Source: Pleurodeles waltl (taxonomy: Eukaryota; Chordata; Amphibia; Caudata; Salamandridae). From it: a DNA stretch of 64,000 nt. The stretch lies in the NCBI RefSeq assembly GCF_031143425.1, contig NC_090444.1, forward strand, positions 1,351,730,323 to 1,351,794,322, read 5' to 3'. The notes under the pieces are model-generated. The model made no database searches. It saw only the letters and a program-made list of their open reading frames with translations, and was not told where the DNA came from. A program made the position numbers and the translations under genes. The first letter of the stretch is position 1; each line of letters starts with the position of its first letter. Positions 47,180 through 57,473 of this stretch are shown here, one piece after another.

Positions 47180-48324
47180 CCCGTTCTGCACCAGTGTTCC
47201 TCAACCCTATTTGAGCCCATTCTCAGTAAGTGCTGCATCAGGAATCTTCTCTGATGTAGGGCTCAGGGGGTGTGACATTAAGTCTGTTGATCGCGCCTGC
47301 CTCGGGGACTTGTAAACTCTCTCCGATGACATCAACTGTGTCAAGTGCATGGCTCCATCCTCCTCAGGCGTATTCTATCAGGAGTCAAAGGGGTTCGATC
47401 CGGATGGTCTCTGCCGACGTCCGTGTTTACTCAGGATGCTCGAGCGTTCCTCCCCCTGTCCAGCGGCTTCTGGGACCCCAAGTTCAAGTCATTCCCAGAC
47501 ATCCCCCTGCCATCAAAGAGATGCATTTTTCCATTGTGTATGACTTTCAATTTAGCAGGGAACAGTAACCTATATTTCAGACCCATGGCCCACAGTTTTT
47601 GTTTTGTGGCCAGGAAGGATTTGCGCTGTTCCTGGACCTGTTAAGTGTAGTCTGGGAAAATAGCAATGTTGCAGTTTTCATCTTGCAGCACTTCTTGTCC
47701 CTGGCAGCTCTCAAGATACAGTCCCTTCCCGTATAGTTAAGGACCTTGGTACTAAGGACCCTCGGTGGGGCACCCCGGCGTAGAGGCAGAACCTGGGCCC
47801 CGTGTGCCTTTCAATAACAAATATGGAGGAGAGACCACAGGGTTTCAGAGTCAATCCAATCCAGTCCTCCAGGAAGTGCTCAGCCAAGGCTCCCTCTGCC
47901 TTTTCTGGGGAACCCAGTACCAAATATTGCTGGGGCAGGAGTGGCCCTCAGCATCTTCTGCTCTCCTGCCCAGTTCCGCAACCGTGGTGCTGACTGTGGT
48001 CATCTGTCACTTCAGTGTCACTATTTCCCCCTGCAGGGTCCCTATGTTGCTCTCCATTGCGGAGACTTTGAACAAGACTTTTCGAAGGTCCGCCCTTAGT
48101 AAGTTCACATAAATTGACACAGTCTCTATCTGGCATTCCAAAGCTGATCTTAGTCCCTGGATGGCTGCCATCAGATCCAACCTAGTTGGTTCTGCTGTGG
48201 CCTCCCCAGGGTCCCCCTGTAAACACCACTACACTGCCTCGTAAGTCTTTGGGTAGGCTGCCTCAGGGTGGTATATTGTGATAAAGAGTGCAATTCTGTC
48301 ATTCGAGACGCCCTGCCCTTCCCC
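47180..48324 (-). pseudogene. L1 ORF1, decayed
   Basis: ATG at 48,324 (MGKGRASRM). A heptad-like coiled-coil region lies at about 48,150-47,950, followed by an RNA-binding-type segment with FPDYT and LLFPAKLKV blocks (about 47,660-47,540). Stops and frameshifts occur throughout. The family role is RNA-binding chaperone for L1 RNA. Confidence 0.6.
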
Positions 48325-48700
48325 ATAGTAAAAGTGTTCCAACTGTACCATGTGGCAGCATAGGGTCACTTAGGGGGTGATTCTAACCCTGGCGGTCGGT
48401 GTTAAAGTGGCGGCCAACCCGCCTACAGGCTGGCGGTCAAAAAAATGGAATTCTGACCCTGGCGGGAACCGCCAACACAGACAGCCACTTTAACACTCCG
48501 ACCGCCACGGCGGTACAAACAAACAGCGCGGCGGTCACCGCCAACAGCCAGGCGGCAGACAATGTACCGCCCACACTATCACAACTCACCAATCCGCCAC
48601 CTTTTCCGGGGCGGGAGCACCGCCGATAAAAACACGGCGGAAACAGACTACGAACGGGAAAACGCACACCACTACGCACTCCAGGAGGAAGGAGGACAGC

Positions 48701-51700
48701 ATGGAACCCAAATTAAACATCCTACCTGCTCTCGTCTACCTTCTCATCTACCACGAGTACGAAGTCCGGCACAGACGACAACGGTGAGTACTGCACCTAC
48801 GACACACGGGAGGGGGAGGACGAAAGGTTACGGCCACACACATATGCGACCCCCCCCCCAACTATGTACACACCAATGCAGAGCAACAAGTCACAGTGAC
48901 ACCACCCAAACACCCCTGAAAAATGCTATGACATAATCAAATTTGGAATAAATATTTATGTACCAAAAAGCTCCTGAAAAATATCGTACAACCATGAAAG
49001 ATATTTACAAGAAAACAAATGATATACACATCAGTGTATAACTGAAGTAACAAGTCCTGCACATCCTACGAATTCATCATGTCCGTGGGCCAAAGTTTTG
49101 AGAAACAAGGGCAAAGCCCACACAGGAGACCTGAGTCCTTTGGAGAGAACACTGCAGGGGCATCAGATGTAAAAACTACAGGCACCTCAGGGGGAAGGGA
49201 AGGGGGGGGCACCACAGCCACATGAGTCCACGACGCCAGATCCACGAGGAGCCACCATGCCCACTGTACCATCCTGGGGAGTGCAAAGCCACAGTCTCTC
49301 AATGTCTCTACAGTGGGTGGGCTGCCCACTGTACCATCCTGGGGAGTGCAAAGCCACAGTCTCTCAATGTCTCTACAGTGGGTGGGCTGCCCACTGTACC
49401 ATCCTGGGGAGTGCAAAGCCACAGTCTCTCAATGTCTCTACAGTGGGTGGGCTGCCCACTGTACCATCCTGGGGAGTGCCAAGCCACAGTCTCTCAATGT
49501 CTCTACAGTGGGTGGGCTGCCCACTGTACCATCCTGGGGAGTGCAAAGCCACAGTCTCTCAATGTCTCCACAGTGGGTGGGCTGCCCACTGTACCATCCT
49601 GGGGAGTGCAAAGCCACAGTCTCTCAATGTCTCTAAAGTGGGTGGGCTGCCCACTGTACCATCATGGGGAGTGCAAAGCCACAGTCCATCAGGTGGATGA
49701 CAGTCTCCACTGGTCAAGGAGGAGGCATGGTGGGCACAGTGAACCATAAACAGTGCTTGAGACGGCGGTGCCCAGCGAAGCGGTGCTTGAGAAGAAGGGC
49801 CCAGCGGAGCGGTGCTTGAGACGGCGGTGCCCAGCGGAGCGGTGCTTGAGATGAAGGGCACAGCGGAGCGGTGCTTGAGAAGAAGGGCCCAGCGGAGCGG
49901 TGCTTGAGACGGCGGTGCCCAGCGGAGCGGTGCTTGAGACGGCGGTGCCCAGCGGAGCGGTGCTTGAGATGAAGGGCCCAGCGGAGCGGTGCTTGAGATG
50001 AAGGGCCCAGCGGAGCGGTGCTTGAGACGGCGGTGCCCAGCGGAGCGGTGCTTGAGATGAAGGGCCCAGCGGAGCGGTCCTTGAGATGGCGGGGCCCTCT
50101 TCAGCGGTGCCTATCTTCACGGCGGGGCCCTCTTCAGCGGTGCTCTTCTGCACGGCGGGGCCCTGTTCAGCGGTGCCTATCTTCACGGCGGGCCCTGTTC
50201 AGCGGTGCCTATCTTCACGGCGGGGCCCTGTTCAGCGGTACCTATCTTCACGGCGGGCCCTGTTCAGCGGTGCTCTTCTGCACGGCGGGGCCCTGTTCAG
50301 CGGTGCTCTTCTCCACGGCGGGCCCTGTTCAGCGGTGCCTATCTTCACGGCGGGCCCTGTTCAGCAGTGCCTATCTTCACGGCGGGGCCCTGTTCAGCGG
50401 TGCCTATCTTCACGGCGGGGCCCTGTTCAGCGGTGCTCTTCTGCACCGCGGGCCCTGTTCAGTAGTGCTCTTCTGCACGGCGGGCCCTGTTCAGCGGTGC
50501 CTATCTTCACGGCGGGGCCCTGTTCAGCGGTGCTCTTCTGCACGGCGGGCCCTGTTCAGCGGTGCCTATCTTCACGGCGGGGCCCTGTTCAGCGGTGCTC
50601 TTCTGCACCGCGGGCCCTGTTCAGCGGTGCTCATCCAGCAGGTCAAGGGAGCCAGACCTGGCCTGGACTCCCTGCTCAGTCGCCCTCGGACCGTGACGTT
50701 TCTGGACCCTTCGGGGATGGACTCCTGGCCTCTTTAGTGTCCTCCTTCCCAGCTGGGATGTGACATGTGGGGTCCACCTTCTCCGCGCTCCTGCTGCCCT
50801 TCCGCTCCTTTGATGGGGCTCTCGGGCCCTTGCCTCCCCTAGATGGTGTGGCTGGTGAAGTGGCCGCACATTGCTCCTTGGGGGCAGCCCTGTCAGTCCT
50901 CGCACGGTGGCCCTTGTTTTTGCGGGTCCTCTTGCCGGGGGGGGCTGGACGTGTCCTTGCTGCTGATCGATGTGTCACTGCTGGCAAAGGGTGGACTCCA
51001 GAACCCATGCACAACAGTGACACTCGAAGCTGGGCTGGTGGTGGCTGCGGTGCTCTTGGCACTCTTTGCAGATGGAGGGGGGAGCTCATCGGAGGGAAAG
51101 AGGTCAAGATTAGCCAGGAAAAGCTTTTTAGGTCCAAGGTAAAGGGTAGGAGAAGTGGTGATGGGAGTGGAGGAAGAGGATGTGGTTGTAGGAGAGTCAG
51201 GTGTGCTGTCATTGGGTGAAGGTGCTGGTGCTGTAGGCTGACGTGAGGTGGATGGCTGTTGGGTGGGTGTCTGCCTGCGTTTGTGTGTCTTGGAAGAGGG
51301 GGTGACAGACACAGTGGGAGAGGACACAGGGGACGTGTAAATGGCAGTGGGGTGGTGACTGCACGAGTGTGGACTGTACTGGAGGGTGAGGTGGTGATGG
51401 AAGCACTGGCTGATGTTGGGGTGCATGCAGGTGTGAGTGTAGACGTCACAGGGAGGGAGGAGGGAGACGAGGAGGAGGGGGACACAGAGGTGGTTGTGAC
51501 TGCTGGAATGTCTGCATCTGGGTGTTGCTTGGGTGAGTGTTTGTGGGATCTGTGGTGCTTGTGTCTGGATGAGCTGCTCTTGGGTGTTGAGGTGTGTGCA
51601 GGCTGGTCTGATGGTGTGGATGGGATAGGCTGAGGAACAGGAGACAGAGACAGGCTGGAGGCAGTAAGAAGAGGGAGGCTGGAAACAGGGACAATGGCTG

Positions 51701-54016
51701 CCGTCAGTGCTGAGGCCAGAGCAGTGAACGCTCGTTGATGGGCAGCCTGACCCGAATTAATGCCCTCCAGGTACGCATTGCTCTGTTGCACCTCCCTTTG
51801 CACACCCTGGATGGCATTCAAAAGGGTCGTCTGCCCAACAATGAGCGTCCTCACCAGGTCAATGAGCTCCGCACTGAGGGCCGCAGGGGCAACAGGGGCA
51901 GGGTCTGAGGTGCCTGGGGCGAAGGAGACGCGCGCATTCCTGGGCGAGCGGGCACGGAGCGTAGGCTGAGGGGCTGCTGGGAGGACGGTGCTGGTGCGCT
52001 GGGTGGCGGCTGTACCTGTAGAGGCGGGGGGCCCGGATGTTGCCGCCACCGCTAGGGAGCTCCCATCCGAGGACGTGTCGCTGTCGCTGCTCTCACCAGC
52101 GGTCCCCGTCGTGGTGCTCCCCTCGCCCTCCGGATCACTGGTGCCCTCGGTGTCTGTTCCTGGGCCCACCGGGGCCTTGTGTCCTGCAGCTCCCTCGTGC
52201 TCCGATGCCAAATCTCCTCCGCCTGATGATGCTAATGCACACATGCACAAGAAGATGAAGAGAAAGGGTGGGGGGAGAAAAAAGAAGACCAGGTTGAGTG
52301 CATGCAATGTCAACACCGTTGGCGGAGAGGACAGACACAGGAGCCTCATGCACTAAGCCGCGCATTCGGGGTACACTACTCAGTACCACTGACTAGGACA
52401 ACAGGCCAAGAGACGTCAAACGCGCACATGGGTGATGCTGGACCATCAATGGCTGTACTTGTCACCCTACAGAGGTGGGGGCCGGGGGCACAGGGCCATG
52501 CCTAAGGGAGAGGACTACACTACAGAAAGCGCCCTGGCCTAATGTCACCCACAGCCCTCCTCCCCCACCCAGACGCCTCCACTGCGCAGAAAGATAGGAG
52601 AATGTGCTGATACTCACCCCCTTGTGTCTGCTGTGATGTCTTAAAGCGCCCATCCAATTCAGGCGCACATCGTCATTGGCTCCTGAAACCCATAGGGTTC
52701 AATGTTAACCAATGCGGCTTTGCGCCGCGGTCTTCGACCTCCTACCGCCACGGTGTGCCCCGCCAGCGCATTGACCTCACATCCCATTGTCCCACTTCAC
52801 AGGTCAGGCAGCCGCCATTTCAATGGCCTACATGGCTTAATTTTGACTGCGACACACTGTCCTAGGCCTTGCATTGCCACACATACACGCCTTTCAACCC
52901 ATTGCCATTCTTTAACTGTGCAAGCTGTCTGTACGTACCTGTGGTTTGCCTGACTCTGTGCTCCATGTTGTCCTTCCTAGGCACCGTCCGCTGGGACTTG
53001 CGAGGAGAAGGACGAATCCTCGTGTGTACCGACCGCTGGTGGACCTGTCGACAATGGAAGAACGCCATATAATACTTCGATACAGACTTGACCGTGCCAC
53101 TATCCATGAACTGTGTGCCCAGCTGGAGCCAGCCCTGATGTCCCCCATCCGCCAACCCACAGGGATTCCCCCTCTGGTGCAGGTTTTGTCAGTCCTCCAT
53201 TTTTTGGCAAGTGGGTCATTCCAGACAACAGTGGCCATGTCATCTGGAATGTCTCAGCCTATGTTTTCAAAGATTTTGAGCAGAGTGTTGTCTGCCCTGA
53301 TGAAACTCATGCGGAGCTACATCATTTTCCCAGAGGAGGGTGACTTGCCTACAGTGAAGGGTGATTTCTATGCCCTTGGACATATCCCCAACATCATTGG
53401 TGCCATTGATGGGACCCATGTGGCTTTGGTACCCCCAAAAGACGATGAGCAGGTGTACAGAAACAGAAAAAGTTATCATTCGATGAATGTCCAGGTGGTC
53501 TGTTTGGCTGACCAGTGCATCTCCCATGTAAATGCCAAGTTCCCAGGGTCAGTGCATGACGCGTATGTTATGCGAAATAGCAGCATCCCCTATGTGATGG
53601 AGCAGCTACAGAGACAACGTGTGTGGCTAATAGGTGACTCTGGTTACCCCAACCTGCCTTGGCTACTGACCCCAGTGAGGAATCCCCAGACCAGGGCAGA
53701 GGAACGGTACAATGAGGCCCATGGGCGAACTAGGAGGATCATCGAAAGGACCTTTGGCCTCCTGAAGGCCAGGTTTAGGTGCCTGCATATGACAGGGGGA
53801 TCCCTGATGTACTCACCAAAGAAGGTGTGCCATATCATCGTGGCCTGCTGTATGCTTCACAATCTGGCATTGCGACGTCAGGTTCCTTTCCTGCAGGAGG
53901 ATGGTGCAGATGGTGGTGTTGAAGCAGCTGTGGAGCCTGCGGAGAGTGAAGAGGAGGAAGACTCAGAGGACGACACAGACAACAGGGACAGAGTAATAGA
54001 ACAGTATTTCCAGTAG
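48701..54016 (+). CDS. HARBI1-like: Harbinger DDE transposase, apparently intact (spliced)
   Basis: Exon 1 is 48,701-48,783 (83 nt, GTGAGT donor). Exon 2 is 52,981-54,016 (acceptor TCCTTCCTAG, stop TAG), giving 372 residues in one frame. The joining codon is an Arg split by the intron. The same phases and sites occur in both arms of the composite element. The DDE triad is present: Asp171 in AIDGTHVAL, Asp221 in GSVHDAYV and Glu283 in IERTFGLLKARF (spliced numbering). A helix-rich N-terminal half precedes the nuclease, and an acidic tail (EEEEDSEDDTD) follows. It would cut and join transposon ends in the nucleus with a Myb-like partner (family knowledge). Unlike the composite copies, it lacks the 99-nt intron; the corresponding boundary is 53,633/53,634. 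The first intron (4.2 kb) encloses Myb-A on the other strand. Without exon 1, a shorter 356-codon frame from 52,946 is possible. Confidence 0.85.
49257..49690 (+). repeat. 65-bp tandem array in transposase intron
   Basis: Seven nearly identical 65-bp units (gtaccatcctggggagtgca core), homologous to the arrays of the composite element and in the same relative place. Unit starts include 49,271, 49,336 and 49,401. Confidence 0.93.
49755..50085 (-). repeat. 30-bp coding minisatellite of Myb-A tail
   Basis: About 11 units of 30 bp (gcggtgcttgagacggcggt and variants), encoding a Ser/Ala/Pro-rich repeat on the - strand. Confidence 0.88.
50088..50640 (-). repeat. 33-bp coding minisatellite of Myb-A tail
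   Basis: About 16 units of 33-34 bp (ccctgttcagcggtgcctat core), encoding an 11-residue GPAVKIGTAEQ-type repeat on the - strand. Units with an extra G break the frame, so the tail is probably no longer read through. Confidence 0.88.
50676..52662 (-). pseudogene. Myb-A in the 9.1-kb Harbinger (DNA-binding domain deleted)
   Basis: Exon 3 starts at 52,231 after GCATTAG, as in the right-arm copy. It gives the acidic Ser/Thr segment, the leucine-rich helix (SAELIDLVRTLIVGQTTLL), the His/Ser/Pro linker and the basic tail, with one or more frameshifts in the Pro-rich part. Of exon 2 only the last ~45 nt before the donor remain (52,662-52,618). Exon 1 and the SANT helices are missing, the gap closing directly onto the divergent spacer. 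The apparent hydrophobic N-terminus of the open frame is the intron's pyrimidine tract, not a signal peptide. Confidence 0.7.
52663..52980. promoter_or_regulatory. conserved spacer between Myb-A and transposase exon 2
   Basis: Resembles 13,960-14,257 of the composite (a 'gcgccgcggtcttcgacc' block and 'caggtcaggcagccgccatt' segment) and its mirror at 16,560-16,760. Conservation among copies, and position upstream of antisense Myb-A, suggest a Myb-A promoter; this is inference. Confidence 0.4.
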
Positions 54017-54524
54017 CACACAGGTAATAATCACCCATGCCATTTTACATATCCTGAAAGCCTCCTGCATCTCAACTTTGTCGATTTCCCCCCAGAACTA
54101 TAAACATGATGTTTGATTTTCCCTTCCCTTTTCTGTGCTGTATGAGCCACTGCGTGACCTCGGCTTGGTTGGCCCATGGACTAATGCTAAGTTACCTCGG
54201 TATGTTTAATTCACAATGTTAAAAATACGTAATTGATATGTAATGTGTCATACATTTGTAAATAAGACAGGCTGAGTCCTGATTGATTTCAGTGCAATGT
54301 GTGATTTATTATTAGTGCATAGATATTGGTACATGATAGTGAAACAGTGATGGGTGGGGGTGGAGTAATGTCCATGGCAGTGTCCAGTTCTCAGTCTCAC
54401 AGGTGCATTGTCCATATGCCTGTGGCAGGATGGAGCAGGGGCAGTTGAAGGTTTGACAGGGTGGCAATGTTGAACAGTGGGAGGACTTCAGGGGGTATGT
54501 GATGCTGGTGGGGGTCTTGACATC

Positions 54525-56280
54525 CTACTCTGTCGGTTTTTTTGATCTCAGGCTCCTTTTGCGGGGTGGTTGTTGTTCAGCAGGAGGTGGGGTTCTGGTG
54601 GGCTGTCGTTGTGGTGGGGCCTCCTGTCCACTAGCGCCGGCAGAGGTGGTAGGCTGTTCCTGTTCCTGGCTAGTGACAGGGGCCCTGTGTGATGCCACAT
54701 GGTCCCGAAACGTGTCCTCTATACGGTTCAGGGCCTGGACTATGCTCCCCATAGCGGTTGAGATGTTGGTGAGTTGGTCGCTGAACCCAATGTAGCGTTG
54801 CTCCTGCTGTGCCTGGATCTCCTGGAACCTGGCCAGTACCGTCGCCGTCGTCTCTTGTGAGTGGTGGTAGGCTGCCATGATGGTGGTGAGGGCCTCTTGG
54901 AGAGTGGGTTCCCTGGGCCTCTCCTCCCCCCTGTCGCAGAGCAGCCCTCCGAGTTGCCCTGTTTCCCTGGGCCTCTGTCCCCTGGAAGGTGTGCCCACTC
55001 CCACTGCCCCCAGGTCCCTGTTGTTGTTGGGTTGGTGGGTTACCCTGGGGGCCCTGTAGTGGTAGATACACCGCTGCTTGACCTGTCCTAGAGACAGAGG
55101 CATGGGCCCGCTGGGTGGGAGCTGTGCTGTTGTTCCCAGAGGGGGTTGGGTCTGCAGTGGCCTGTGTCTGGGTGAGGGGAACTGACTGCCCAGAGGTCCC
55201 CGATGGTCCGGGCTGGTCATCAGGGTCCAGGTCGACAGAGCTTCTGTCATCACTAGGGGCCTGTTCCGGGGGTGGGATGGACATTTCTGGTCCCTCCTGA
55301 CCGGTGTGTTGTCGTTCGGGTCCTGCATGGGGTAAGAGGGTATGGTTATTGTTTCTGTGTGTGCATTAGCTTGCGTTTTATGGGTGCCCTTGTCCCCCAG
55401 TGCTGGCATTCCCTTGGGGGAGGTGTTGTGAGGGTGTTTTGTGGGGGGGGTGATGGGTATGTGCAGTGGTCATGCTTGGGTGATGGGTGTCCATAGTTTG
55501 GGGATGGCATGCAGGGGTTGGGTGGGTTGTGCTGGAGAGACATTCTCAGGGAGGATGTGTGCTGGGGGGTTGGGGGTGAGGGTGGGGGTTAGCATGCTGG
55601 GGGGGGGGGGTGAAGTGGTTGGCCTTGTACTTACCAGAGTCCATTCCTCCGTGTACTCCAGCGAGGCCATCAGGATGCAGGATGTTTAGTACCTCTTGCT
55701 CCCATGTTGTGAATTCGGGTGGAGTGGGTGGGGGTCCCCCGCCAGTCTTCTGCACTGCGATGTTGTGTCGCGAGACCATCGAGCGCACCTTCCCCCGTAG
55801 GTCGTTCCATCATTTGCGGATGTCCTCTCGATTTCTGGGATGCTGTCCCACCGCATTGACCCTGTCCACGATCCGCTGCCAGAGCTCCGCCTTCCTTGCT
55901 ATGGTGGTGTGCTGAACCTGTGAGCCGAAGAGCTGGGGTTCCACTCTTATGATTTCCTCCACCATGACCCGGAGTTCTTGGTCCGAAAAGCGTGGGTGCC
56001 TTTGTGGTGCCTTGGGGTGGTGTGTATGAGGTGTGGGGTGGTGTATGTGATGATGTGTGTGTTGGTGTGTGGTGCTTTGTGCTTCTATGTGGTGTGTGTG
56101 ATGTTGTGGTGTGCCTCTGTGTGTCTGGCTATCTATTCTCTGATGTGTCTCTCTCTCCTTCGTCTCTGGTTTTTGTTGGTAGGGGTTTGTGGGTGATGTG
56201 GGTGTGTGTTTTATATGGTATTGGATGTGTGGGAGTGGTGTGTGTATGTGTTTCAGGTGTGTGCCTTTCAAATTGTCCAA
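54525..56280 (-). pseudogene. Myb-B, second Myb/SANT-like accessory gene (lightly damaged)
   Basis: Exon 1 ends at 55,635 (GTAAGT donor); its 5' end may lie near 56,280 or later. It encodes a His/Thr-rich leader and then a Myb/SANT-like domain (FSDQELRVMVEEIIRVEP ... ARKAELWQRIVDRVNAV) with a WNDLRGKVRSM helix, resembling the domain of Myb-related, partner-of-profilin-type proteins. Exon 2 runs from 55,322 (acceptor CATGCAG) to the stop at 54,525, encoding a Pro/Gln-rich linker, an amphipathic coiled-coil-like region (ALTTIMAAYHHSQETTATVL) and a basic C-terminus (PPRKRSLRSKKPTE), probably a nuclear signal. Damage: TGA at 55,812-55,810 within the domain and one frameshift near 54,930-54,990. 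It is clearly different from Myb-A. Confidence 0.75.
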
Positions 56281-56365
56281 TGTGGTAGGGGTTTGTAAAG
56301 GTGCGTGGATTTGCGGGTCATAATGGGATGGGCGTATTTCTGTTGGCGTGGCGGTGGAAGTTTGG

Positions 56366-57288
56366 GGCCGTATTTATACTCCGTTTGCGCCGAATTTGCG
56401 TCGTTTTTTTCGACGCAAATTCGACGCTAAACTAACGCCAACTAACGCCATATTTATACTATGGCGTTAGAGGCGTCTAGCGCCAAAGTTCCCGGAATGT
56501 GCGTCATTTTTTAGCGTGAACCCCTTCCTTGCGTTAATGATATGCAAGGGAGGCGTTCCCGTCTAAAAAATGACTCCCAGGCCTTTACGTGGTATTTATA
56601 CTCCCGGGCAAAAGAGACGCCCGGGAGTGGGCGTGGCTAAAAACGGCGCATTTGCGCCGCTTTTTAACGCCTGGGTCAGGCATGGCGTTAAGGGACAAGT
56701 GGGCTCAAAATGAGCCCAGAGTGCCCTCCCCTGCCCCCAGGGACCCCCCCTGCCACCCTTGCCCACCCCAGGAGGACACCCAAGGACGGAGGGACCCATC
56801 CCATGGACATTAAGGTAAGTTCAGGTAAGTATTTTTTTTTTTATTTTTTGTGGCATAGGGGGGCCTGATTTGTGCCCCCCTACATGCCACTATGCCCAAT
56901 GACCATGCCCAGGGGACAGAAGTCCCCTGGGCATGGCCATTGGGCAAGGGGGCATGACTCCTATCTTTACAATGATAGGAGTCATGTTGATGGGGGATGG
57001 GCGTCGAAAAAAAATGGCGCAAGTCGGGTTACGACGATTTTTTCGACGTAACCTGACTTGCCCCATTTTAAGACGCCCATACGCCATTTTCCCCCTACGC
57101 CGGCGCTGTCTGGTCTACGTGGTTTTTTCCCACGCAAACCAGGCAGCGCCGGTCTGATTGCGCCGTCTAACGCCATTCCATAAATACGGCGCCCGCATGG
57201 CGCTTCAGAATGGCGTTAGACGGCGCAAAATTTTTTGACGCTAAACTGCGTTAGCGCAGTTTAGCGTCAAAAAGTATAAATATGGGCC
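56366..57288. mobile_element. 923-bp MITE nested in the Harbinger
   Basis: TTGG at 56,362-56,365 and 57,289-57,292. Termini GGCCGTATTTATACT and AGTATAAATATGGGCC are inverted, and an inner TTGACGCTAAACTGCG-type palindrome lies near the 3' end. No coding capacity. A related 5' fragment lies at 43,767. Confidence 0.75.
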
Positions 57289-57473
57289 TTGGTCTTCTCC
57301 AGTTTACCGCTGCCCGCTGATGTGGCGGACTGCAGTGGAGGGCGGATTTTTGGAGGTTTTGCAGTTGTGGGTCAGAATGTCCGTGGCGGCTGACCGCTGC
57401 CGCGGCGGTATTGTGGCGGCCTTCTGACCGGCGGTAAGCGGCTTTTACCGCCGAGGTCAGAATGACCCCCTTA

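Larger units (their letters stand above)
48373..57470 (+). mobile_element. 9.1-kb three-gene Harbinger transposon
   Basis: Perfect TTA duplication at 48,370-48,372 and 57,471-57,473. Ends are GGGGGTGATTCTAACCC and GAGGTCAGAATGACCCCC, imperfectly inverted. The order is terminus, transposase exon 1 (+), 65-bp array, coding minisatellites, Myb-A (-), transposase exon 2 (+), Myb-B (-), MITE, terminus. The transposase looks intact; both accessory genes are damaged. Inserted in the L1. Confidence 0.88.

Noticed and set aside
50018..50763. + strand Cys/Arg/Ser-rich frames of 225-239 codons
   Set aside because: Antisense shadows of the Myb-A coding minisatellite.
52236..52349. Signal peptide or membrane segment at the start of the 557-codon Myb-A frame
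   Set aside because: The hydrophobic run is the pyrimidine tract of the intron before a GCATTAG acceptor shared with the other Myb-A copy.
55810..55812. TGA in Myb-B read as selenocysteine
   Set aside because: It sits beside a conserved Trp of a Myb-like helix and is most simply a TGG-to-TGA change; no SECIS-like structure was noticed.
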